From assembly GCA_934675115.1 (NCBI GenBank), contig CAKUPH010000040.1, forward strand, positions 1 through 19,343: a stretch of DNA of 19,343 bases. Direction: 5' to 3'. The position numbers were made by a program, and so were the translations under genes. The notes below the pieces were generated by a model. That model searched no databases and had not been told where the DNA came from. It saw only the letters and a program-made list of their open reading frames with translations. Below are positions 14,310 through 19,343 of this stretch, one piece after another. The DNA is from an uncultured Oscillospiraceae bacterium (GTDB lineage Bacteria; Bacillota; Clostridia; Oscillospirales; Oscillospiraceae). Within the stretch, counting starts at the first letter, position 1. Each line of letters starts with the position of its first letter.

Positions 14310-15176
14310 ATGAAGAAAATGAGAGTGTTTTTTGTAATTCTACTGAGCATGGTAATGTGTTTAAGCATTGGAACCTCGGCCTGTTGTGCAGTCGATGCGC
14401 AGTCTGATTGTGTACTGGCTGATACGAGCGAAGTACAGGAAATTTTTGCAGAGTTCGAAGCTGAAATCAGTTATGTAGAGCAAATGCAAAATGTTCAAAT
14501 TGATACGCTGACTCAAGAAGCTTTGGATAAAATTAAGAATGAGGCGATTCCAAATTTAAACAATGAGGAATTTCGCTTTGTTGCGTTGATGGATGCGCTT
14601 TCTATTGCATGCTTAAAATATGAAAAAGAAAACGAGCATAGTATTTCCCAATTAAGTACAGGTGGGCCTGGCTATGTGATTACAAATGAAACCTATACGA
14701 CTGTTGTCAGCTATAAGGCATTGAAGGGTGTTCACTTTTTAGATGTTCCAACGGGCAGTACCATCACACGCACATACAGTGGATCAATTTCTATTTCAGC
14801 AGGTGAACTAATTCAAGGAGTCACAATTACAGCGGGTTTGTCTGAATCGGTTGCGTATTCAGTCAGTGGCCCTGCCGATGGAACAACTCTTTCAAATGGT
14901 AAGCCTGCTACACACCGTACAGCGATTGGAGTATTATATGGAAGCGTGTCTCGGTATGAATATGATGTAATATTGACTGATACTGGCACAGTAAGACATA
15001 TGACAGAATATGTTATTACTCCGAATACCAAGAGTGCGGTGCCCTACACGATGTTGGTAAATATAGGAATGCCAACGTATATACAAAAACCAACAGGCAC
15101 CAACTGGATTGTTGTATATAATACTCCGACTGCTTTTTATAATGCTATAGTTTCTAGCCCGTCTGACATTGTTTGA
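14310..15176 (+). CDS. AT-rich secreted protein of unknown function
   Basis: This 288-residue protein starts with a clear signal peptide (MKKMRVFFVILLSMVMCLSI, then GTSACCAVDA), probably cut near residues 25-30. Residues 40-112 are acidic and helical in appearance. From about 120 to 260 there are alternating polar/hydrophobic strands (TITRTYSGSISISAGELIQG, VTITAGLSESVAYSVSG), suggesting an all-beta secreted domain. I do not recognise the family. The alternating strands recall beta-barrel or pore-forming hairpins, but that is speculation. Codons are rich in AAA, GAA, TTA and ATA and the DNA is strikingly AT-rich against its GC-rich neighbours, a sign of horizontal acquisition. GGAAGGAG precedes the ATG (14290s). 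It has its own promoter, and no partner gene is apparent. Confidence 0.75.
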   Translation: MKKMRVFFVILLSMVMCLSIGTSACCAVDAQSDCVLADTSEVQEIFAEFEAEISYVEQMQNVQIDTLTQEALDKIKNEAIPNLNNEEFRFVALMDALSIACLKYEKENEHSISQLSTGGPGYVITNETYTTVVSYKALKGVHFLDVPTGSTITRTYSGSISISAGELIQGVTITAGLSESVAYSVSGPADGTTLSNGKPATHRTAIGVLYGSVSRYEYDVILTDTGTVRHMTEYVITPNTKSAVPYTMLVNIGMPTYIQKPTGTNWIVVYNTPTAFYNAIVSSPSDIV

Positions 15177-15182
15177 GCATAA

Positions 15183-15215
15183 AAGACCGTCTGTCCGAAT
15201 TGGGCAGGCGGTCTT
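15183..15215. terminator. Terminator-like hairpin after the secreted-protein gene
   Basis: AAGACCGTCTGTCC pairs with GGGCAGGCGGTCTT (with G-U pairs) around GAATT, 7 bases after the stop. The T run is weak on the plus strand but is TTTT on the minus strand. Confidence 0.65.
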
Positions 15216-15285
15216 AACCTTTACGGATCATGCCGGACTGACGTTTGTATCCGTGTCGCTGGACTAACAGAGAAAGGAGCGGACT

Positions 15286-15732
15286 ATGAAGAAAAAATTC
15301 TTATTGTTTCTGCCGTTCCTGCTGCTGCTTGCCGCCTGCGGCAGTGAGCAGTCCTATGTCCCGCCGTTGGAGGGCCGGACGGCAAAGAGCGCGGTGCTTT
15401 ACCGGGCGTGCGATGACGAAAAGCCGGAAAAGGTGACGCTGACCGGTGAAGAGATCGACGGCGCGGTGGCGGCGGTGTCCGGCATGACGGCCCGCGGCGG
15501 ATGGGACAAGCGCGGCCTGCCCGCCGGGGGCACGGGCTACACGCTGGCGCTCCGCTTTGAGGACGGAACGGAGTGGGTGTGCTTCTGCTATGACGAGGGC
15601 GGAGGGCAGTTCAGCCTGAACGACGGAACGGAAAAGCTCCGGGTCACGGGCTGCGGCCTGCCGGAGGTCTGGGCCGCCGCGGCGGAGCGGGCGGAGACCG
15701 TTCCGCTGGATGAAGTCCCGATGTTAGATTAA
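15286..15732 (+). CDS. Small lipoprotein of unknown function
   Basis: This 148-residue protein begins with a lipoprotein signal peptide. A KKK start and leucine-rich core end in the lipobox LAAC, with cysteine 18 as the lipidation and cleavage site. The mature part has RTAKSAVLYRACDDEKPEKV followed by TLTGEEIDGAVAAVSGM and YTLALRFEDGTEWVCFCYDE. It is a compact mixed alpha/beta domain with no family I can name; it is reminiscent of small DUF-type clostridial lipoproteins. It should be anchored to the outer face of the cytoplasmic membrane. AAAGGAG lies 6 bases before the ATG. The gene is GC-rich like the host genome, unlike the AT-rich gene just upstream, and is closed by a terminator 4 bases after its stop. 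Confidence 0.8.
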   Translation: MKKKFLLFLPFLLLLAACGSEQSYVPPLEGRTAKSAVLYRACDDEKPEKVTLTGEEIDGAVAAVSGMTARGGWDKRGLPAGGTGYTLALRFEDGTEWVCFCYDEGGGQFSLNDGTEKLRVTGCGLPEVWAAAAERAETVPLDEVPMLD

Positions 15733-15736
15733 AATG

Positions 15737-15766
15737 AAAGGCCCTGTCCTGCGGACAGGGCCTTTT
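15737..15766. terminator. Terminator of the lipoprotein gene
   Basis: AAAGGCCCTGTCC and its complement pair perfectly around a TGC loop, followed by T. The CC-TGC-GG apex is the same as in the two hairpins further right. Confidence 0.88.
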
Positions 15767-15782
15767 GCGTTGGGAAAACTGA

Positions 15783-15800
15783 TTAGTTGGACGCGGTGTC
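15783..15800 (-). repeat. Third, degenerate copy of the ilvC 3' end (6 codons)
   Basis: On the minus strand these 18 bases read DTASN-stop, identical in protein to the end of IlvC, with one synonymous change (GCC to GCG) relative to the second copy. Homology to IlvC stops upstream of the aspartate. Confidence 0.6.
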
Positions 15801-15913
15801 ACGTTGCCGCAAGCGCCATATCCCTCGCTTTCGCCTGCGGCGAAAGTTCGCTCATTTTGCCGCGGCTCCTTTCCCCGCAAAACCCGCTTCGCTGGGCTTT
15901 TGCGGGGTGTATA
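15801..15913 (-). repeat. Hairpin module B between ilvC end copies
   Basis: This 113-base spacer holds a perfect 10-pair lower stem CCCCGCAAAA/TTTTGCGGGG with apex CCCGCTTCGCTGGG (15873-15907), and an 8-pair stem CTTTCGCC-TGC-GGCGAAAG (15828-15846). Both apices match those of module A, but the stems are different sequences. Confidence 0.65.
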
Positions 15914-15951
15914 TTAGTTGGAGGCGGTGTCGAGATCCTTGTCGCCGCCCC
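15914..15951 (-). repeat. Second copy of the ilvC 3' end (12 codons)
   Basis: On the minus strand these 38 bases read [16 protein letters not shown] in frame. Compared with the true end of ilvC (16064-16101) there are six synonymous changes (GGA/GGC, AAA/AAG, GAC/GAT, GAT/GAC, ACT/ACC, GCT/GCC). The only non-synonymous one is at the first codon, where homology ends. The stop lies 150 bases beyond the ilvC stop. Confidence 0.85.
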
Positions 15952-16063
15952 TCGTCGGAGCAAAGTCCGCGCCGCTGGGAACGCCCTGCGGGCATTTCCA
16001 GCTCCGCTCCCTTGCTCCTCCTCTCCGCCCGCGACCCGCTGACGCTGGGCTCGCGGCCGGGTT
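15952..16063 (-). repeat. Hairpin module A between ilvC end copies
   Basis: This 112-base spacer directly follows the ilvC stop. It holds a stem CCGCGA/TCGCGG with apex CCCGCTGACGCTGGG (16029-16056). A branched structure is closed by GGAGCAA/TTGCTCC (15957-16018) with an inner GCCC-TGC-GGGC (15983-15993). The order and apices match module B. Confidence 0.65.
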
Positions 16064-17083
16064 TTAGTTGGAAGCAGTATCGAGGTCTTTGTCTCCGCCC
16101 CAGATCATGTTCTTGCGGAGCTCCTCGCCCACGATCTCCATCTGGTGCTTCTTGAGCTGCTGGCGTTTGGAGTTGAAGAAGGTGCGGCCGTTCTTGTTCT
16201 CGGCGATCCACTTGCCGGCGAAGGTGCCGTCCTGAATGTCGGACAGCACGGCGCGCATCCGGGCCTTGGTCTCCTCATGGGGGATGACACGGGGGCCGGA
16301 AACGTACTCGCCGAACTCGGCGGTGTCGGAAATGGAGTAGTTCATGGCAGCCACGCCGCCCTTGTTGATCAGGTCGATGATGAGCTTCATCTCGTGGATG
16401 CACTCGAAGTAGGCGTTCTCCGGCTCGTAACCGGCCTCCACCAGTGTCTCAAAGCCGCACTGCATCAGGTCTACCACGCCGCCGCACAGGACGGTCTGCT
16501 CGCCGAACAGGTCGGTCTCGGTCTCGTCGTGGAAGGTGGTTTCCATGACGCCGGCGCGGGCGCCGCCGATGCCGGCGATGTAGGCCAGGGCGATCTGGTA
16601 GGCATGGCCGGTGGCGTCCTGCTCCACGGCGACCAGACAGGGCACGCCCTTACCGTTCACATAGGTGGAGCGGACGGTGTGGCCGGGGCCCTTGGGGGCA
16701 GCCATGAACACGTCCACACCGGCGGGGGGGACGATCTGCTGATAGCGGATGTTGAAGCCGTGGGCGAAGGCCAGAGCCTTGCCCTCGGTCATGTAGGGGG
16801 CGATGTCCTTCTTGTAGACCTCGGCCTGCACCTCGTCATTGATGAGCATCATGACGATGTCGGCCCACTCGGCGGCGGCGGGGACGGTCTTGACGACCAG
16901 ACCGGCGGCCTCGGCGTTCTTCCAGTTCTTGGAGCCTTCCCGCAGGCCGACGCACACGTCACAGCCGGAGTCCTTCAGGTTCAGGGCGTGGGCGTGGCCC
17001 TGAGAGCCATAGCCGATAATGGCGATCTTCTTGCCCTTGAGGTAGCTCAGGTCGCAGTCTTTTTCATAGTACATCTTTGCCAT
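16064..17083 (-). CDS. ilvC: Ketol-acid reductoisomerase (NADP+)
   Basis: This 339-residue protein is a class I IlvC. It isomerises and reduces acetolactate and acetohydroxybutyrate to the dihydroxyacids, using magnesium and NAD(P)H. The nucleotide loop [20 protein letters not shown] lies at residues 20-39, with the cofactor-choice segment LREGSKNW after it. The knotted C-terminal domain has metal-ligand acids in [14 protein letters not shown] and in [13 protein letters not shown]. Length is normal for class I (about 330-340). The ATG at 17083 follows AAGGAG. It lies 136 bases after ilvN with a possible promoter of its own. The 3' end is odd: the final codons ([11 protein letters not shown]) use AT-leaning synonymous codons, and two further copies of the same ending follow downstream, separated by hairpin modules. 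Confidence 0.97.
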   Translation of the reverse strand: MAKMYYEKDCDLSYLKGKKIAIIGYGSQGHAHALNLKDSGCDVCVGLREGSKNWKNAEAAGLVVKTVPAAAEWADIVMMLINDEVQAEVYKKDIAPYMTEGKALAFAHGFNIRYQQIVPPAGVDVFMAAPKGPGHTVRSTYVNGKGVPCLVAVEQDATGHAYQIALAYIAGIGGARAGVMETTFHDETETDLFGEQTVLCGGVVDLMQCGFETLVEAGYEPENAYFECIHEMKLIIDLINKGGVAAMNYSISDTAEFGEYVSGPRVIPHEETKARMRAVLSDIQDGTFAGKWIAENKNGRTFFNSKRQQLKKHQMEIVGEELRKNMIWGGDKDLDTASN

Positions 17084-17128
17084 GATAAAACACTCCTTAT
17101 CAAGTTTTGTAATATAGTGAAGGATATT

Positions 17129-17158
17129 TTAATACAGCCCAGGCGGAAAGAATGTAAA
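17129..17158 (-). promoter_or_regulatory. Possible internal promoter of ilvC
   Basis: On the minus strand TTTACA (17158-17153) and TATTAA (17134-17129) are 18 bases apart in the 136-base ilvN-ilvC gap, about 45 bases before the ilvC start. The match is moderate. Confidence 0.35.
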
Positions 17159-17170
17159 GCGTGATACAAT

Positions 17171-17199
17171 CCCCGGATATTTATGAAATATTTTTGGGG
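17171..17199 (-). other. Hairpin in the ilvN-ilvC gap
   Basis: CCCC/GGGG and an inner ATATTT/AAATAT around ATG form an interrupted stem about 20 bases after the ilvN stop. No T run follows on the minus strand, so it may protect an RNA end or weakly attenuate transcription rather than terminate it. Confidence 0.3.
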
Positions 17200-17219
17200 C
17201 GGCGAAAAGGGGGATAAGA

Positions 17220-17783
17220 TCAAAGCACGTTCTTTCCTAAATAAAATTCTCCCTTTTCTTTGTTGTCGGCGTTGTTGTTGATGGTGGCCTCGCCGCGCTC
17301 CAGAGCCACCATGCCAGTGCGCACCAGCTCCAGAATGCCGAACTCGGTGAGCAGCTTTTCCAGCGCGTCGTCCTTGGACTCCTCGCCGATGATGGCCAGC
17401 GTCAGGCTCTTGGGGGACACGTCGATGATGGATGCCCGGAAGATATTGGCGATCTGGATGACCTCGTTGCGGACCTCCCGGCTCTCGGCCTTCACCTTGA
17501 TGAGCACCAGCTCCCGCCGGATGGAGGAGGCGGGGGGCAGCAGGCGGACGGAATAGACGGAGAACTGCTTGCGCAGCTGATTGATGATCTGTTCGATCAT
17601 CAGGTCGTCGCACAGCACCTCAATGGTGATGCGGGACACCTCCGGGTCGTCGGTGGTGCCAACGGCGAGGGACTCGATGTTGTAGCCCTTGCGGGAGAAC
17701 AGGCGGGACACCTGAGACAGGACGCCGGCGGCGTTCTCTACCAGCACGGACAGGGTATGGCGCTTGTAATTTGCGGTGTTCAT
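17220..17783 (-). CDS. ilvN: Acetolactate synthase, small (regulatory) subunit
   Basis: This 187-residue protein is the regulatory subunit of acetohydroxyacid synthase. An N-terminal ACT domain (HTLSVLVENAAGVLSQVSRL, FSRKGYNIESLAVG) binds valine for feedback inhibition. The C-terminal ALS_ss_C-like domain follows from about residue 85 (RRELVLIKVKAESREVRNEV). It activates the IlvB catalytic subunit. The tail (about 15 residues, NNNADNKEKGEFYLGKNVL) looks non-conserved. AGGAGG lies 8 bases before the ATG, within the 12-base gap after ilvB, so the two subunits are translated in tandem. Length is slightly above the usual 160-175 for this subunit. The gene symbol ilvH is also used for this family; ilvN is chosen by operon position. 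Confidence 0.95.
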   Translation of the reverse strand: MNTANYKRHTLSVLVENAAGVLSQVSRLFSRKGYNIESLAVGTTDDPEVSRITIEVLCDDLMIEQIINQLRKQFSVYSVRLLPPASSIRRELVLIKVKAESREVRNEVIQIANIFRASIIDVSPKSLTLAIIGEESKDDALEKLLTEFGILELVRTGMVALERGEATINNNADNKEKGEFYLGKNVL

Positions 17784-17795
17784 GGCTATCCCTCC

Positions 17796-19343
17796 TTAAT
17801 CCAGCAGAAAATCGGTGACCGGCGTGCCGCCGTTGACCATGGGGTGCACCATGGCGTCGATGTCGATGGCGCAGTCGATGACGCAGCCGCAGCCGCTGTC
17901 CATGGCCGCCTGGAAGGCGGCGGCGAACTCCGCCTGAGTGGTGGCCCGGAAGCCCCGCAGGCCGTAGGCCTCCGCCAGCTTGACGAAGTCGGGGCCGCGG
18001 TCCAGCGTGGTCTGGGAGAAGCGCTTGGCGTAAATAAGGTTCTGCCACTGGCGGACCATGCCCAGCGTGCCGTTGTCAAAGATGACGGTGATGACCGGAA
18101 TGTTGTAGTGCTCCACGGTGGACAGCTCGTGGCAGTTCATGCGGAAGCAGCCGTCGCCGGTGCAGTGGACCACCACCTTGTCCGGGTTGCCCATCTTGGC
18201 GCCCATGGCGGCGCCGAGACCGAAGCCCATGGTGCCGAAGCCGCCGGAGGTCAGCAGCTGGCCCGGACGGGAGAAGTGGTAGTACTGGCAGGACCACATC
18301 TGGTGCTGGCCAACGTCGGTGGCGATGATGGCGTCGCCGTGGGTGAGCTCCTGAATGGTTTCCAGAATTTCGTGGGGATGGAGGATATCGTCCTTTTTCA
18401 GGGGGATCTCCTTCCGGGAGAAGGCCTGATCCTTCCACGCGGCGAAGTTATGCTGGGGGAGCTTTTCATTGAGCAGCTCCAGCACCCGGCGGGCGTCGCC
18501 CACGATGTGGTGGTCGGTGATGACGTTCTTGTCGATCTCCGCCCGGTCGATGTCGATATGTACGATCTTTGCGTTTTGGGCGAAGGTGGCGGGGTCGGTG
18601 GCCACCCGGTCAGAGAAGCGGCAGCCGATGGCGATGAGCAGGTCGCACTCGCTGACGGCCATATTGGAGGCGTGGGAGCCGTGCATACCCACCATGCCGG
18701 TGAACAGCGGGTGGTCGCCGGGGCAGGCACCGCCGCCCATGATGGTGGAGCCCACGGGGGCGTCCAGCCGCTCGATGAACCGGCGGAACTCGGGCACCGC
18801 GCCCTTAGAGCGGATGACGCCGCCGCCCACCAGCACCATGGGTCGTTTGGACTGCTCGATCATGTCCAGGAGCTTGTCAATGTCGCCGTGGTCCGGCTCG
18901 GGGGTGCGCAGGTCGTGGGAGGCCCGGCGGAGCATATTGGCGAGACGGCCATGGTTGGCGTGCTCGGACACGGGCAGCGGCTCGTAGTCCGCCGTGGCGG
19001 CGGTGACGTTCTTGGCGATGTCAATGAGGACGGGGCCGGGGCGGCCCGAGCGGGCGATGGCGAAGGCCTCCCGGATGACGTCGGCCAGCTTGGTCACGTC
19101 CTTCACCAGATAGTTGCATTTGGTGATGGGCATGGTGATGCCGGTGATGTCCACCTCCTGAAAGGAGTCCTTGCCGATGAGGTTCTCCGCCACGTTGCAG
19201 GTGATGAACACAACGGGGGAGGAGTCGTAATAGGCGGTGGCGATGCCGGTGACCAGGTTGGTGGCACCGGGGCCGGAGGTGGCAAAGCACACGCCCACCT
19301 TTCCGGTGGAGCGGGCGTAGCCGTCAGCGGCGTGGGAAGCGCC
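17796..19343 (-). CDS. ilvB: Acetolactate synthase, large (catalytic) subunit, 5' end outside the window
   Basis: The visible 515 residues run from GASHAADGYARSTGKVGVCF to the stop at 17796, so roughly 40-50 N-terminal residues are missing, including the catalytic glutamate expected just before GASHAADGYAR. Visible segments are FATSGPGATNLVTGIATAYY in the pyrimidine-binding domain, the central FAD-type domain (VGGGVIRSKGAVPEF), and the thiamine diphosphate motif GDGCFRMNCHELSTVEHYNI with the downstream VIFDNGTLG. The enzyme condenses two pyruvates to acetolactate, or pyruvate with 2-oxobutyrate, the first common step of branched-chain amino acid synthesis. It leads the ilvB-ilvN-ilvC group on the minus strand; promoter and any leader control lie beyond the window. 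Confidence 0.96.
   Translation of the reverse strand, partial: GASHAADGYARSTGKVGVCFATSGPGATNLVTGIATAYYDSSPVVFITCNVAENLIGKDSFQEVDITGITMPITKCNYLVKDVTKLADVIREAFAIARSGRPGPVLIDIAKNVTAATADYEPLPVSEHANHGRLANMLRRASHDLRTPEPDHGDIDKLLDMIEQSKRPMVLVGGGVIRSKGAVPEFRRFIERLDAPVGSTIMGGGACPGDHPLFTGMVGMHGSHASNMAVSECDLLIAIGCRFSDRVATDPATFAQNAKIVHIDIDRAEIDKNVITDHHIVGDARRVLELLNEKLPQHNFAAWKDQAFSRKEIPLKKDDILHPHEILETIQELTHGDAIIATDVGQHQMWSCQYYHFSRPGQLLTSGGFGTMGFGLGAAMGAKMGNPDKVVVHCTGDGCFRMNCHELSTVEHYNIPVITVIFDNGTLGMVRQWQNLIYAKRFSQTTLDRGPDFVKLAEAYGLRGFRATTQAEFAAAFQAAMDSGCGCVIDCAIDIDAMVHPMVNGGTPVTDFLLD

Noticed and set aside
14310..14400. Lipoprotein signal on the AT-rich secreted protein
   Set aside because: Cysteines near residue 25 lack the L-x-x-C lipobox, so an ordinary signal peptide fits better.

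Overview
The window looks like a chromosomal segment of a GC-rich, spore-forming gut Clostridia bacterium (Oscillospiraceae-like). The evidence is the dipicolinate synthase pair dpaA-dpaB, strong AGGAGG-type ribosome binding sites, many GC-rich hairpin terminators, and GC-rich codon use in almost every gene. No tRNA, rRNA, CRISPR array or complete transposase gene was seen.

Layout. 1-750: a gene graveyard with the rearranged start of a D-2-hydroxyacid dehydrogenase gene, citrate lyase pieces (CitF-like joined to CitE-like) and the frameshifted 3' end of an M24 (Xaa-Pro) peptidase gene, closed by a strong terminator. 833-1111: a MITE-like element with about 25-bp terminal inverted repeats. 1148-1957: a HAD-IIA phosphatase. 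2055-3200: a non-core stretch with a short coding remnant, a stand-alone HNH protein and seven consecutive hairpins. 3295-4742: dpaA-dpaB, making the spore core compound dipicolinate. 4907-6325: a MATE efflux protein. 6410-8371: an enoate-reductase-like flavoprotein, divergent from a LysR regulator (8523-9431). It is followed by a second LysR gene (9502-10401) and a 610-residue beta-helix protein of unknown function (10494-12326). 12420-14081: ilvD. 14310-15176: an AT-rich secreted protein of foreign appearance. 15286-15732: a small lipoprotein. 16064-19343: ilvB (cut by the window edge), ilvN and ilvC on the minus strand.

How the genes work together. IlvBN, IlvC and IlvD are successive steps of valine/isoleucine synthesis; ilvD is separated from ilvBNC by the AT-rich secreted-protein gene and the lipoprotein gene. 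The flavoprotein, the two LysR regulators and the beta-helix gene look like an accessory redox or catabolic locus. A TTGG-CAA-CCAA palindrome sits where the first LysR could control both itself and the flavoprotein gene. Paired AACGTTGT repeats precede the beta-helix promoter.

The most unusual structure is at the end of ilvC. The last codons of the gene recur twice downstream (12 codons, then 6 with stop). The differences are almost all synonymous, and the copies are separated by hairpin modules whose apices are conserved but whose stems differ while remaining complementary. Similar variable palindromes occur at 2901-3164 and inside the MITE-like element, which suggests a dispersed family of structured elements. 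The second notable candidate is the beta-helix protein: it has no signal peptide, its two ends are homologous, and its codon use is typical of a highly expressed gene.
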